Positions 26,665 through 36,004 are shown, counted from the stretch's first letter. The stretch is DNA of 64,000 nt from Microbacterium algeriense (GCF_008868005.1 NZ_WAAO01000002.1:496001-560000), one strand, 5' to 3'. Made by a program: numbers and translations. The notes: a model not told the origin generated them from the letters alone.

Positions 26665-28212
26665 ATGACTATCCCGCGCAGTGAACCGACGATCATCAGC
26701 GCGTCGTCGGCGGCCGTCGACGACGACGGGCGACAGCGATCATATGAAGTGCGCACCTTCGGGTGCCAGATGAACGTGCACGACTCCGAGCGGCTCTCCG
26801 GATCGCTGGAGAGTGCCGGCTATGTCCGGGCCGCAGATGGCGCCGAGGCCGACGTCGTCATCATCAACACCTGCGCCGTGCGCGACAACGCCGCGGGCAA
26901 GCTGTACGGCACGCTCGGGCACCTCGCCGCCGTCAAGCGCCGCAAAGAGGGGATGCAGATCGCGGTCGGCGGATGCCTGGCGCAGATGGACAAGCAGGCC
27001 GTCCTCGACAAGGCGCCCTGGGTGGACGTCGTCTTCGGCACGCACAACATGGGCTCCCTGCCCGGTCTGCTCGAGCGCGCTCGTCACAACGGCGACGCCG
27101 AGCTCGAGATCCTCGAATCCCTCGAGGTATTCCCCTCGACCCTCCCGACCAAGCGCGACTCCGCCCACAGCGGCTGGGTGTCGATCTCCGTCGGCTGCAA
27201 CAACACCTGCACGTTCTGCATCGTCCCGAGCCTGCGGGGCAAGGAGAAGGACCGTCGCCCCGGCGACATCCTGAACGAGATCCGTCTCCTCGTCGAGGAC
27301 GGCGCGATCGAGGTCACCCTGCTCGGACAGAACGTGAACTCCTACGGCGTCGAATTCGGAGACCGGCAGGCTTTCGGGAAGCTGCTGCGTGCGGCAGGCG
27401 AGATCGAGGGCCTCGAGCGGATCCGTTTCACCAGTCCGCATCCCGCCGCCTTCACGGATGACGTGATCGACGCGATGGCCGAGACGCCCAGCGTGATGCC
27501 GCAGCTGCACATGCCGCTGCAGTCGGGAAGCGACCGCATCCTGAAGGCCATGCGGCGGTCCTACCGGAGCGAGCGCTTCCTCGGGATCCTCGAGCGCGTC
27601 CGTGCCCGCATCCCGAACGCCGCCATCACGACCGACATCATCGTCGGCTTCCCCGGCGAGACCGAGGAGGACTTCGAGGACACCATGCGCGTCGTCGAAC
27701 AGGCGCGCTTCTCCGGAGCGTTCACCTTCCAGTACTCGATCCGTGAGGGCACTCCCGCCGCGACGATGGAGAACCAGGTTCCGAAGGACGTCGTTCAGGC
27801 TCGATACAACCGCCTGATCGCCCTGCAGGAGCGCATCTCTCTCGAGGAGAACCAGAAGCAGGTCGGCCGCGAGGTCGAACTCCTCGTCTCGACCGGAGAA
27901 GGCAAGAAGGACGCGGAGACCCACCGTCTCACCGGCCGCGCCGAAGACAACCGTCTCGTGCACTTCGAAGTGACCCCCGGTTCGGATCTTCCTCGACCGG
28001 GAGACGTGGTCACCGTCGTCATCACGCATGCGGCCCCCTTCCACCTGCTCGCGGACGATCCGACGGGACGACCGCTGCGCATCCGTCGCACCCGCGGTGG
28101 CGACGCCTGGGACCGCAGTCAGTCCGAGTCGTGCGCTGTGCCGACGGCGAGCAGCGACGGTGCACCGCGCGCCGTCTCCCTGGGCCTGCCGACGCTGCGC
28201 GTGGGCGTGTGA
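26665..28212 (+). CDS. miaB: tRNA-2-methylthio-N6-dimethylallyladenosine synthase
   Basis: A 515-residue radical SAM methylthiotransferase that adds a methylthio group to i6A37 of tRNA, using MiaA product as substrate. The N-terminal domain has the three cluster cysteines Cys34 (FGCQMN), Cys70 (NTCAV) and Cys104 (GGCLAQ). The radical SAM cluster is Cys178-x3-Cys182-x2-Cys185 ([12 protein letters not shown]). The TRAM domain follows at about 385-450. The last ~50 residues are extra. A consensus-like TACAAT (26650-26655) lies nine bases before the ATG. The stop overlaps the miaA start. Confidence 0.96.
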   Translation: MTIPRSEPTIISASSAAVDDDGRQRSYEVRTFGCQMNVHDSERLSGSLESAGYVRAADGAEADVVIINTCAVRDNAAGKLYGTLGHLAAVKRRKEGMQIAVGGCLAQMDKQAVLDKAPWVDVVFGTHNMGSLPGLLERARHNGDAELEILESLEVFPSTLPTKRDSAHSGWVSISVGCNNTCTFCIVPSLRGKEKDRRPGDILNEIRLLVEDGAIEVTLLGQNVNSYGVEFGDRQAFGKLLRAAGEIEGLERIRFTSPHPAAFTDDVIDAMAETPSVMPQLHMPLQSGSDRILKAMRRSYRSERFLGILERVRARIPNAAITTDIIVGFPGETEEDFEDTMRVVEQARFSGAFTFQYSIREGTPAATMENQVPKDVVQARYNRLIALQERISLEENQKQVGREVELLVSTGEGKKDAETHRLTGRAEDNRLVHFEVTPGSDLPRPGDVVTVVITHAAPFHLLADDPTGRPLRIRRTRGGDAWDRSQSESCAVPTASSDGAPRAVSLGLPTLRVGV

Positions 28213-29123
28213 CCGCAGGACCGACCCTCTGGGCCGTGGTCGGCGCCACCGGCACCGGCAAGAGCGATCTCGCGATCGGCCTCGCCGAGCGACTGCGCGC
28301 CCGGGGGAACCCCGCAGAGATCGTCAATGCGGATGCCATGCAGCTGTATCGCGGCATGGACATCGGCACGGCGAAGGTGCCGCACGAGGAGCGGCGCGGA
28401 ATCCCGCATCACCTCTTCGACGTCCGCGAGGTCCACGAGGATGCCGCCGTCGCCTGGTACCAGCCGAGAGCGCGAGAGGCTGTGGAGGACATCCAGCGGC
28501 GTGGCGGCGACGCGATCCTCGTCGGCGGATCGGGCCTCTACGTCTCGAGTGTGATCTACGACTTCCGGTTCCCGCCGCGAGATGCCGCGCTCCGCGACCG
28601 GCTCGAGCGCGAGTTCGAATCGAAGGGATCCGCACCCCTGCTGGAGCGGTTGCGAGCGCTCGACCCCGACGCCGCTTCCCGTGTCGATCCCCGCAACCCC
28701 CGGCGCATCATCCGCGCGCTCGAGGTCCGCGAGCAGGGGAGTGCGACCCACGGTGCCGCGCTTCCCGAGAAGCCGACGCTCTGGCTGCCGCACACGCGCG
28801 TGATCGGCCTGCGTGTCGAACGGGAGCAGCTCGTGGAGCGGCTCGACGCCCGCGTGCGGAGAATGTGGGAGGACGGCCTGCTCGATGAGGTCTCCGGGCT
28901 TCGTCGGAACGGACTCGAGCGCGGGGTCACCGCCCCGCGGGCGATCGGCTATGCGCAGGCGCTCGCCCAGCTCGACGGAGCCCTCTCGGAAGCCGAGGCC
29001 ATCGCGCAGACGCAGGCGCTCACCCGCCGCTACGCGCGCCGCCAGGTGTCCTGGTTCAAGCGCTATCCCGAGATCGAGTGGTGGGATGCTCCGGCCGACG
29101 CGGACGCGGTCCTCCAGAGCTGA
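28209..29123 (+). CDS. miaA: tRNA dimethylallyltransferase
   Basis: 304 residues; transfers dimethylallyl to A37 of tRNAs reading UNN codons, the step before MiaB. The P-loop GATGTGKS is at residues 12-19, with the substrate Asp in [17 protein letters not shown] (about 37-53), VGGSGLYV (about 102-109) and the C-terminal [15 protein letters not shown]. The GTG at 28209 overlaps the miaB stop (GTGA) and starts the protein exactly at the family position. The order miaB-miaA-dapF-hflX is conserved in actinobacteria, here with one inserted gene. Confidence 0.96.
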   Translation: MTAGPTLWAVVGATGTGKSDLAIGLAERLRARGNPAEIVNADAMQLYRGMDIGTAKVPHEERRGIPHHLFDVREVHEDAAVAWYQPRAREAVEDIQRRGGDAILVGGSGLYVSSVIYDFRFPPRDAALRDRLEREFESKGSAPLLERLRALDPDAASRVDPRNPRRIIRALEVREQGSATHGAALPEKPTLWLPHTRVIGLRVEREQLVERLDARVRRMWEDGLLDEVSGLRRNGLERGVTAPRAIGYAQALAQLDGALSEAEAIAQTQALTRRYARRQVSWFKRYPEIEWWDAPADADAVLQS

Positions 29124-29159
29124 CGAACCAGTGTCGGCGGCTCGTGGCACGCTTGCGGC

Positions 29160-29708
29160 ATGACGACCCACTTCTACACCGCGTCCAGTCTCGACGGGTT
29201 CATCGCCACCGAGGAGCATTCACTGGACTGGCTGCTGAAACAGGACATCGACGAGGACGGCCCGATGGCGTACCCGGGATTCGAGAAGAACATCGGGGCG
29301 CTTGCGATGGGCGCATCGACGTACGAATGGGTGATGCGCCACGAAGAGGGCGTCTGGGGTTACGCGCAGCCGACCTGGGTCTTCACCCACAGGGAGCTGG
29401 CGCTGCCCGCCGACGCGGACGTCCGGCTGACCAGGGACGACGTCCGGTCGGTGCATGCCGAGATGGTCGCGGCGGCAGGGGAGCGCGACATCTGGGTCGT
29501 GGGCGGCGGCGATCTGGCGGGCCAGTTCGCGGACGCGGGGCTGCTCGACGAGGTGTGGGTGCAGTACGCACCGGTGACACTCGGCGCCGGAGCACCGCTC
29601 CTGCCTCGCCGTCTCGATCTCGAGCTCCTGGATGTGGCGCGCAACCGCAGCTTCCTGTGCGGCCGGTACCGCGTCGTCCGGGACGGAACCCCTGGCGGGG
29701 ATCTCTAG
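29160..29708 (+). CDS. Dihydrofolate-reductase-fold protein (RibD C-terminal-like)
   Basis: A 182-residue protein of the RibD C-terminal/DHFR superfamily: FYTASSLDGFIATEEHSLDW at the N-terminus, GALAMGASTYEWVM in the middle and the nucleotide loop WVVGGGDLAGQFADAGLLDE. Such stand-alone proteins are widespread in actinobacteria and their substrate is unknown; they are not housekeeping DHFR. CACGCT lies six bases before the ATG. Its TAG stop is part of the -10 hexamer of dapF. It interrupts the otherwise conserved miaA-dapF order. Confidence 0.85.
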   Translation: MTTHFYTASSLDGFIATEEHSLDWLLKQDIDEDGPMAYPGFEKNIGALAMGASTYEWVMRHEEGVWGYAQPTWVFTHRELALPADADVRLTRDDVRSVHAEMVAAAGERDIWVVGGGDLAGQFADAGLLDEVWVQYAPVTLGAGAPLLPRRLDLELLDVARNRSFLCGRYRVVRDGTPGGDL

Positions 29709-29717
29709 ACTGGGACC

Positions 29718-30590
29718 ATGGTCGCATTCACCAAGGGGCACGGCACGGGCAACGACTTCATCATCATCGCCGACCCCGACGGACGGCTCGAGCTGACCTC
29801 GGAGCAGGTCGCGGTGCTGTGCGATCGACACTTCGGCATCGGGGCTGACGGCGTCCTGCGCGTCGTCCGTTCCTCCGCGATCCCCGAGGGCGCGTCCGCT
29901 CTCCAGGAAGAGGCGGACGCCGAGTGGTTCATGGACTACCGCAACGCCGACGGGTCGATCGCGGAGATGTGCGGAAACGGCATCCGTGTTTTCGCGCATT
30001 ACCTCGTCCGGTCCGGCCTCGCCGTCATCGAGCCCGGGTCGACGCTGCCGATCGGCACGCGGGCCGGCGTGCGCGATGTGACGGCCGGCGCGACCGGCTA
30101 CCAGGTCGACCTGGGACGGTGGAAGCTCTCCGGTGACGATCCCCTCGTGCGCGTCGATGGCCTGTCCGTCACGCGTCCGGGACTCGGTATCGACGTGGGG
30201 AACCCGCACGTGGTGGTCGCGCTCGCGTCCGAGAGCGAGCTCGCGGCTCTCGAGCTGCATCGCGCGCCCGGGCTGGAGCCGGTGCTCCCCGCCGGGGCGA
30301 ACATCGAGTTCGTCGTGCCGGAGGAGCCGCTCGTGCGCAACGGCATCGGTCACGTGCGCATGCGCGTGCACGAGCGCGGCGTCGGCGAGACGCTGAGCTG
30401 CGGCACCGGAGTGGCCGCGACTGCTCTCGCCGTGCGCTACTGGGCAGGCGCCGATGCCCCCGACAACTGGCAGGTCGAGGTTCCCGGCGGAACTCTCGGC
30501 GTGCGGATGTTCCCTGCGGAAGACGGCGAGCACGTCGCGCTCTCCGGCCCTGCGCAGCTCGTCTACCAGGGTGAGGTCGACCTCCTCTGA
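29718..30590 (+). CDS. dapF: Diaminopimelate epimerase
   Basis: A 290-residue cofactor-independent epimerase that converts LL- to meso-diaminopimelate for peptidoglycan and lysine. The two catalytic cysteines are Cys85 ([10 protein letters not shown]) and Cys228 ([12 protein letters not shown]). [14 protein letters not shown] opens the protein and [11 protein letters not shown] marks the domain junction. TAGACT (29706-29711), six bases before the ATG, predicts a leaderless mRNA; the TAG of this hexamer is also the stop of the previous gene. Confidence 0.96.
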   Translation: MVAFTKGHGTGNDFIIIADPDGRLELTSEQVAVLCDRHFGIGADGVLRVVRSSAIPEGASALQEEADAEWFMDYRNADGSIAEMCGNGIRVFAHYLVRSGLAVIEPGSTLPIGTRAGVRDVTAGATGYQVDLGRWKLSGDDPLVRVDGLSVTRPGLGIDVGNPHVVVALASESELAALELHRAPGLEPVLPAGANIEFVVPEEPLVRNGIGHVRMRVHERGVGETLSCGTGVAATALAVRYWAGADAPDNWQVEVPGGTLGVRMFPAEDGEHVALSGPAQLVYQGEVDLL

Positions 30591-30612
30591 GCGTCGCACC
30601 CGCCGCTCGGCG

Positions 30613-31254
30613 TCAGCTCAGGGTGATCGGTTCGGTCGGCGGGTTCCCGTGCTTGCGGACCTTGAGGATCCGGTAGCCCTTGCCCGTCGCGGTGCGGAAC
30701 ACGCTGTAACCGGGGTGGAAGGTCGAGCCGATCCACCGCTGGAGCGAGTCGGCGCCGAGGTTGCGCTGGACGACGAGCCAGGCATCGCTGCGCTCGTCGA
30801 GCCGGGGGATCCACCGCTCCAGGAGGCCGTGGAGCTCATTCTTGCCGACCCGGATCGGCGGATTGGAGCGGATCGTGCGGAAGGACACGTGCTCGGGAAC
30901 ATCGTCGGGCAATGATGCGTTGACATTGGTGAGACCGAGAGCCGCAGCATTGCGTCGGACGAGATCGAGCGCACGCTCGTTCACGTCCACCGCCCACACC
31001 GTCGCGTGAGGAGAGGCCAGGGCCATCGCCAGACTGATGGGGCCCCAGCCGCTTCCGAGGTCGAGAAGATCGCCGCCCGGGGGGACCGGGGGCATGTTGG
31101 CGAGGAGCACTGCAGTGCCGGCATCCAGACGGTCCGGGCTGAAGACTCCACCGGCGGTGGTGACTTCCAGCTCGCGGCCTGCGAGCGATACGCGGATCTT
31201 ACGCAGGTTCTCGGGGCTTGCCGGGGCCGCAGTGAAGTAGTGATCGGACCCCAT
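30613..31254 (-). CDS. Class I SAM methyltransferase, RsmC/RlmG-like
   Basis: 213 residues of the small-methyltransferase (MTS) domain type. SAM motif I is LLDLGSGWGPISLAMA (about residues 63-78), motif II AVDVNERAL, and the catalytic NPPIR tetrapeptide marks an N2-guanine or N6-adenine methyltransferase. RsmC/RlmG homologues modify 16S or 23S rRNA guanines. The N-terminal pseudo-domain of full RsmC is missing, as in many actinobacteria. TACGCT (31261-31266) lies six bases before the ATG. It is divergent from hflX. Confidence 0.85.
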   Translation of the reverse strand: MGSDHYFTAAPASPENLRKIRVSLAGRELEVTTAGGVFSPDRLDAGTAVLLANMPPVPPGGDLLDLGSGWGPISLAMALASPHATVWAVDVNERALDLVRRNAAALGLTNVNASLPDDVPEHVSFRTIRSNPPIRVGKNELHGLLERWIPRLDERSDAWLVVQRNLGADSLQRWIGSTFHPGYSVFRTATGKGYRILKVRKHGNPPTEPITLS

Positions 31255-31298
31255 ACGGTGAGCGTACCGGACAGCGCGGGCTAAGGTTAAGGCTCGCT

Positions 31299-32834
31299 AT
31301 GAATCCCAGAGATCAGGAACGGATGACGGAGACCACGACACCCTCCACGGATGACCAGGCAGTCGAGCGCGTGCTCCTGAACGCAGAGAAGCGCTCCGAG
31401 GTGCACGTCTTCGGCGCGGCCCAGGCCTTGCAGGACGAATCGACCGCGGCGCACGCCACGACCGACGGAGCGCAATGGGACCTCGAGGACCGGCACGCGC
31501 TGCGCCGGGTCGGAGGTCTTTCGACCGAGCTCGAAGACGTCACCGAGGTCGAGTACCGGCAGCTCCGTCTGGAGAACGTCGTTCTCGTCGGGGTATACCC
31601 GCAGGGCGCTCAGGAGGACGCAGAGAACTCGCTCCGCGAACTCGCCGCGCTGGCAGAGACCGCGGGCGCCGTGGTGCTGGACGGCGTGCTCCAGCGACGC
31701 CCGCACCCGGACGCGGCCACCTATCTCGGTCGCGGCAAGGCGCAGGAGCTCAAGGACATCGTCGCCGCCGTCGGCGCGGACACGGTCATCGCCGACACCG
31801 AGCTCGCGCCCAGTCAGCGGCGCGCTCTGGAAGACGTCGTCAAGGTCAAGGTCATCGACCGGACGACCGTCATCCTCGACATCTTCAGCCAGCACGCGAA
31901 GAGCCGCGAGGGCAAGGCTCAGGTCGAGCTCGCTCAGCTCGAGTACCTGCTCCCGCGTCTGCGTGGATGGGGTGAGTCGATGAGCCGGCAGGCCGGTGGC
32001 CAGGTGGGCGCCGGCGGGGCGGGCATGGGCTCGCGTGGTCCCGGTGAGACGAAGATCGAACTCGACCGGCGACGCATCCGAACCAAGATGGCCCTGCTGC
32101 GTCGGCAGATCCGCGACTTCGGTCCGGCTCGGGAGGCGAAGCGCGCCGAGCGCAAGCGCAACACGATCCCCTCGGTGGCGATCGCCGGATACACGAACGC
32201 CGGCAAGTCGAGCCTGCTGAATGCGCTCACCAGCGCCGGAGTGCTCGTCGAGAACGCGCTGTTCGCCACGCTCGACGCGACCGTGCGTCGAGCGGAGACG
32301 GAAGACGGTCGTGTGTACACGCTGACCGATACGGTCGGCTTCGTCCGCAACCTGCCGCACCAGCTCGTCGAGGCGTTCCGCTCCACGCTGGAAGAGGTCG
32401 GCGAGGCCGACGTCGTGCTGCACGTCGTCGACGGCTCCCACCCCGACCCCGCGGGCCAGCTGCAGACGGTGCGCGATGTCCTCGGCGACGTCGGAGTGCG
32501 TGACCTGCCGGAGATCGTCGTCTTCAACAAGGCGGACCTGATCGACGATGACGAGAGACTGGTGCTGCGCGGGCTGCAGCCCAAGGCCCACTTCGTCTCG
32601 TCGCGCTCCGGGGAGGGCATCGACGAACTCCGGGCGGCCATCGAAGCGGCGCTGCCGAAGCCCGCCGTGGAGATCCACGCCGTGGTGCCGTACGACCGCG
32701 GAGACCTGGTGGCGGCGATCCATGAGAGCGGCATGCTGCTGTCCGTGGAGCACCGGGAGGAAGGCACGGCGGTGCACGCTCGGGTCTCCGAACGCCTCGC
32801 GGCGGATCTCGCTCCGTTCACCGGTCGGGACTGA
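31299..32834 (+). CDS. hflX: GTPase HflX
   Basis: A 511-residue ribosome-associated GTPase that splits stalled 70S ribosomes. The N-terminal HflX domain (about 75-280) includes LQRRPHPDAATYLGRGKAQE and the glycine-rich GQVGAGGAGMGSRGPGETKI. The G domain has G1 GYTNAGKS (297-304), G3 DTVGFV and G4 FNKADL. A terminal domain follows. An ATG at 31299 is preceded by TAAGGT (31282-31287), suggesting a very short 5' end. The usual neighbour lexA of many actinobacteria does not follow; a SIMPL gene and ssrA do. Confidence 0.95.
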   Translation: MNPRDQERMTETTTPSTDDQAVERVLLNAEKRSEVHVFGAAQALQDESTAAHATTDGAQWDLEDRHALRRVGGLSTELEDVTEVEYRQLRLENVVLVGVYPQGAQEDAENSLRELAALAETAGAVVLDGVLQRRPHPDAATYLGRGKAQELKDIVAAVGADTVIADTELAPSQRRALEDVVKVKVIDRTTVILDIFSQHAKSREGKAQVELAQLEYLLPRLRGWGESMSRQAGGQVGAGGAGMGSRGPGETKIELDRRRIRTKMALLRRQIRDFGPAREAKRAERKRNTIPSVAIAGYTNAGKSSLLNALTSAGVLVENALFATLDATVRRAETEDGRVYTLTDTVGFVRNLPHQLVEAFRSTLEEVGEADVVLHVVDGSHPDPAGQLQTVRDVLGDVGVRDLPEIVVFNKADLIDDDERLVLRGLQPKAHFVSSRSGEGIDELRAAIEAALPKPAVEIHAVVPYDRGDLVAAIHESGMLLSVEHREEGTAVHARVSERLAADLAPFTGRD

Positions 32835-32840
32835 CCGGCG

Positions 32841-33506
32841 TCAGCGCGCGAGGAATCGGGCCTCCACGGTGGCGGAGACGGTGATCTCCTCCGGCTCGTA
32901 TTCCATCGCGGGGCCGGATTCGGCCGCGAAAGCCACCGCATCGCGGGCCTTCATCAGCGGGGCGCCCGGGGCCGAGGGACCGGGGGAGATCAACCCGACG
33001 TCGGCGATCTCGAGAGGCGTGACCTCGTCGAGACCGAGCGCGCTCGCGTACGCCTGCGCCCGGGTCACGGCGACACCCACGGCCCGGGCTGCGACGTCAC
33101 GCTCGAGATCCGCACGCGTCTCCGGCGTGAGGTGCCAGTCGACCCAGCCGACCTCGACGCCGTCCCAGGGTGAGATGTCGGACACCCAGAGGGACAGCTC
33201 GGAGGCTTCCGAGAACGTCGCCGTGAAGTCGATGCTGGCGTAGTAGACCGGGGCGAGGCGCTTGCCTTCGCTGTTCCAAGGGCGCTCGGCGCGGACGGCG
33301 AGTCGCTTGCTGGTCCAGTCCACGACGGTCCCCGCGTCTGCGCGTTCCGTGATGCTCCGCCGCACCGGCTCCGCGAGCCGCATGGCCGTGTCGACGACGG
33401 CAGCGCGATCCGGTCCCTCGGCGCGGACGCCGACGCGGATGGTGGCGCGCTCGGGCGCGACGCGCGCCTCATGCTCGCCGCGGACGGTGACGGTGACTTC
33501 GCTCAT
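32841..33506 (-). CDS. SIMPL domain (DUF541) protein
   Basis: 221 residues of the SIMPL/DUF541 family: VTVRGEHEARVAPERATIRV at the start and EEITVSATVEARFLAR at the end, with alternating strands and helices between. Unlike many family members it has no signal peptide, so it should be cytoplasmic. The function of the family is unclear; some members act in oxidative stress or signalling. TAGAGT (33513-33518) six bases before the ATG implies a leaderless mRNA. It converges on hflX with six bases between the stops. Confidence 0.85.
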   Translation of the reverse strand: MSEVTVTVRGEHEARVAPERATIRVGVRAEGPDRAAVVDTAMRLAEPVRRSITERADAGTVVDWTSKRLAVRAERPWNSEGKRLAPVYYASIDFTATFSEASELSLWVSDISPWDGVEVGWVDWHLTPETRADLERDVAARAVGVAVTRAQAYASALGLDEVTPLEIADVGLISPGPSAPGAPLMKARDAVAFAAESGPAMEYEPEEITVSATVEARFLAR

Positions 33507-33647
33507 GCGGCGACTCTACGCCAGCAGTCTCGGCGGGCGCGGAATGGCGGAGCCGGCGCGAACGTTGTAGTCTGTGATGCTCGGGTGTTCGTCATCCGAG
33601 TTGGTAATTCCACAGTGTGACAGCGGCTCCTTCGAGAGAAGGACCAC

Positions 33648-34017
33648 GGGGCTGATCGGTTTCGACAGCGCCTGTGAATCCACGAGAAGCGGGCCGAGGA
33701 TGCAGAGTTATCTCGTAAACGCTCTCTGCAAAAAAATAGTTGCCGAAACCAAGCGCAACGACTTCGCCCTCGCTGCATAAGCGAGCCCGATAGTCCGTCA
33801 GGCCGTATGTGATTCCGGTACGGATCCTGGCGTCATCTAGGAATCTTGCTGCGTGACGGCGTCTGGACGTCACGTGGGACTCTTCCCAGGCTGGGCTCGT
33901 CGACTTAGGTGTCTGTGACAAAGGTCGGAGCCGAGTAGAACGTCTTCACAGACTGCGCCCGGAGAAGGCGTGGAGACTCAGCGTTGGACGGGGGTTCGAT
34001 TCCCCCCAGCTCCACCA
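33648..34017 (+). ncRNA. ssrA: Transfer-messenger RNA (tmRNA)
   Basis: A one-piece tmRNA of about 370 bases. The tRNA-like ends pair as GGGGCTG (33648-33654) with CAGCTCC (34007-34013), followed by A and an encoded CCA. The T-arm GGGTTCGATTCCC is intact. The reading frame starts after AATAGTT at GCC 33742 and stops at TAA 33778, giving the tag AETKRNDFALAA after the charged alanine. The tag marks stalled proteins for Clp degradation. Pseudoknot segments lie between 33781 and 33960. A 16-bp terminator follows. Confidence 0.97.
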
Positions 34018-34036
34018 GGTCGCTGTCACAAGCATG

Positions 34037-34076
34037 AAGGCCCGCCTCCCTAGTAACCATTAGGGAGGCGGGCCTT
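34037..34076 (+). terminator. Intrinsic terminator of ssrA
   Basis: A perfect 16-bp stem, AAGGCCCGCCTCCCTA / TAGGGAGGCGGGCCTT, an 8-base loop, then TTCTGG. It is 20 bases after the tmRNA 3' end and also faces the convergent lipoprotein gene. Confidence 0.92.
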
Positions 34077-34101
34077 TCTGGAATCGGGACAGGCTCCCGC
34101 G

Positions 34102-34524
34102 TCATCCGCTGAGCTGGTCGGTGCAGAGAGTGAGACGCGCGGACGAGATGATGGCGCTGCTGTCGGCGTAGATGTCGGCGTCGTTCTTCTGCTCACCTTC
34201 GATCAGAGACATGGTGTCTGGCACTTCTCCCGCGCGGAGCCGGTCGCATGCTTCCTGACCTGCTGCGAGGAGTTGTGCATCGGTGACGTCAGGGATGATC
34301 GTCTCCACGGGCAGGCTTTCGCCGACGAGGGCGAGGAACGCCGCTTCAGCGTCTGACGCCTCCGGCTCAGCGGTCGGCGATTCCGTCACATGGGGTGGCG
34401 CCGGTTCGCTCGCTGCTGGCGCTGTGCTCTCGTTCCCCGCGCTCGGCGTCGTCCCGGTGCACCCGGTGAGTCCGACGAGAAGCAGGGCCGTCACCGCGAT
34501 GGTGGTGGCTGTCACTTTGGGCAT
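34102..34524 (-). CDS. Putative lipoprotein, DUF732-like
   Basis: 140 residues with a lipoprotein signal: hydrophobic TTIAVTALLLVGLTGC with lipobox LTGC, lipid-modified Cys22 predicted. A Pro/Ala/Glu/Ser/Thr linker follows (about 23-57). The folded part, AEAAFLALVGESLPVETIIP to SSARLTLCTD, has a pair of cysteines (CDRL and LCTD) spaced as in DUF732 proteins, an assignment I hold loosely. GGGAGGATC precedes the ATG. It faces the ssrA terminator. The function is unknown. Confidence 0.78.
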   Translation of the reverse strand: MPKVTATTIAVTALLLVGLTGCTGTTPSAGNESTAPAASEPAPPHVTESPTAEPEASDAEAAFLALVGESLPVETIIPDVTDAQLLAAGQEACDRLRAGEVPDTMSLIEGEQKNDADIYADSSAIISSARLTLCTDQLSG

Positions 34525-34597
34525 CTCGATCCTCCCGATCGGCGTCTGACCCTCATCAGCGACGGCTGGTGAGGGAGGTGGTCGCAGGTTCTGCTGT

Positions 34598-35050
34598 TCA
34601 GCCGTGCTCGCTGAGCTTCATGTGGAGCAGTGGGTACGGCCGACCCGCTTCATCGGTCTCGCTGCGGCTGACGACCTCGAACCCGCGGTGCGCGTAGAAG
34701 CCCGCAGCGGAATCGTTCTGCTCGTTGACATCCACCGCGGTGACACCGTGCTCCGTGATCGCATGGCTCAGGAGAGCGGTGCCGATTCCTCCGCCGCGCT
34801 GCGCCGCATCCACGAACAGCATCTCCAGATTGCCGTCGAGAACGCCGGAGAATCCCACCGGGCGACCATCGAGATCAGCGACCGAGAGAGTCACGGCAGG
34901 GAAGTAGTCCGACTGCAGGTGGCTCTCGATCTCGTCGCGGTGAGCTTCCGCGAGGAAGCCGTGAGTCGCGTCCACAGCGCTGCGCCAGATCGCAACGAGT
35001 GCCGGATACTCCTCAGCGCCAAGGGACGATCGAATGCTCAAGGCGGTCAT
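34598..35050 (-). CDS. GNAT family N-acetyltransferase
   Basis: A 150-residue GNAT protein. MLFVDAAQRGGGIGTALLSH (about residues 74-93) is the acetyl-CoA loop (QRGGGIG), with VDVNEQNDSAAGFYAHRGFE as the C-terminal motif. TRP-like DATHGFLAEAHRDEIESHL at the start resembles the acetyltransferases that modify small molecules. The substrate is unknown. GGAAGGACC precedes the ATG. It is transcribed in line with the hypothetical gene at 35094. Confidence 0.88.
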   Translation of the reverse strand: MTALSIRSSLGAEEYPALVAIWRSAVDATHGFLAEAHRDEIESHLQSDYFPAVTLSVADLDGRPVGFSGVLDGNLEMLFVDAAQRGGGIGTALLSHAITEHGVTAVDVNEQNDSAAGFYAHRGFEVVSRSETDEAGRPYPLLHMKLSEHG

Positions 35051-35093
35051 GAGGGGTCCTTCCTGGCGGACATAGACATCGTCCTCTCAGAGC

Positions 35094-35420
35094 CTATGCC
35101 CGGCTGTCGACGTCGTCGAGCGTGACGGCGTTCCCCCACACCCAGCAGCGGAACGTCCGATCGCCCGCGCGGAACTCGATTCCGGCGGCGAGGGGAGAGG
35201 AGCGGACGAGTCTCGCATCCACTCGGATCGCCTCAGGCCCGAAGCGCACCCACGCTCGCACGGACTTCGGTCGCGGGTGGATCGTCAACGGCTGTTCGCG
35301 CACGTCGAGCTCGCGATCGGTGAGCGACTGGAGCGGGCCGCGCTTCGCAGCCTCGAGAATCGATCGGGCCTGCGACTGCTTGTCGCGGTACGCGGAGAGC
35401 GTCGCCCCAGGGGTCCCCAT
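35094..35420 (-). CDS. Hypothetical protein
   Basis: 108 residues, no signal or membrane segment. A helical, charged N-terminus (SAYRDKQSQARSILEAAKRG) is followed by a beta-rich part: RAWVRFGPEAIRVDARLVRS and GDRTFRCWVWGNAVTLDDVD. I recognise no family. The tryptophan-rich WVRFG and CWVWGNAV strands suggest a small beta-barrel or binding fold. GGAAGGA precedes the ATG by about 14 bases, so the start is reasonable but not certain. Confidence 0.65.
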   Translation of the reverse strand: MGTPGATLSAYRDKQSQARSILEAAKRGPLQSLTDRELDVREQPLTIHPRPKSVRAWVRFGPEAIRVDARLVRSSPLAAGIEFRAGDRTFRCWVWGNAVTLDDVDSRA

Positions 35421-35539
35421 TGCCGGTGTGTTCCTTCCTCCGGCCGAGAGATCGATTCTACGTCGAGGCCTCCGACGTCGACGCCGGTGTCGCAGCAGCA
35501 GCCGAGGGTCTTTCCCCGGGTTAGGGCATGATGTAGCGC

Positions 35540-36004
35540 ATGATCAACGCTGGATCCGGCGGAGCGACGAACGGGATCTGCGTCTTCTGCGAGATCGTCG
35601 CGGGGCGGGTTCCCAGTGACAAGGTCGCGGAAGACGCAGAGACGCTGGCGTTCATGGACATCGACCCGGGCGCGGACGGGCACCTCCTCGTCATCCCGAA
35701 ACGGCACAGTGCCGACCTGCTCAGCGTCCCGACGGACGATCTCGTGGCGACGACGGTGCTCGCCCAGCGGATCACCAAAGTCATGTACTCCGAGCTCGGA
35801 GCAGACGGCGTGAACCTCCTCAACTGCTGCGGCACCGCCGGCTGGCAGACGGTCTTCCACTTCCACCTGCACGTGATCCCGCGCTACATCGACAGGAGCA
35901 AGGACAGGATGGAACTGCCCTTCACCCCGGGGGCGCCGTCGGACGCCGAGGCCAGGAAGAGGTACGCAAGAACGCTCGCTTCCGCTCTTCAGACGGACGT
36001 GTAG
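35540..36004 (+). CDS. HIT family hydrolase
   Basis: A 154-residue histidine-triad nucleotide hydrolase or transferase. CVFCEIVAGRVP (about residues 14-25) carries the zinc-type cysteines of the HIT/HINT group, and the catalytic triad HFHLHVIPRY is at about 107-116 (H-x-H-x-H). Substrates of this group are AMP-lysine or other nucleoside phosphoramidates and dinucleotides. CATGAT lies seven bases before the ATG. Its last 16 bases overlap the end of trpS on the other strand. Confidence 0.92.
   Translation: MINAGSGGATNGICVFCEIVAGRVPSDKVAEDAETLAFMDIDPGADGHLLVIPKRHSADLLSVPTDDLVATTVLAQRITKVMYSELGADGVNLLNCCGTAGWQTVFHFHLHVIPRYIDRSKDRMELPFTPGAPSDAEARKRYARTLASALQTDV

Noticed and set aside
29160-29708. 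Second housekeeping dihydrofolate reductase
   Set aside because: It lacks the DHFR substrate-loop residues present in the gene at 14773; it belongs to the RibD-like group.
34018-35460. Possible integrative element downstream of ssrA (a frequent attachment site)
   Set aside because: No integrase and no second copy of the tmRNA 3' end was found in the window. The small genes look like ordinary accessory genes.
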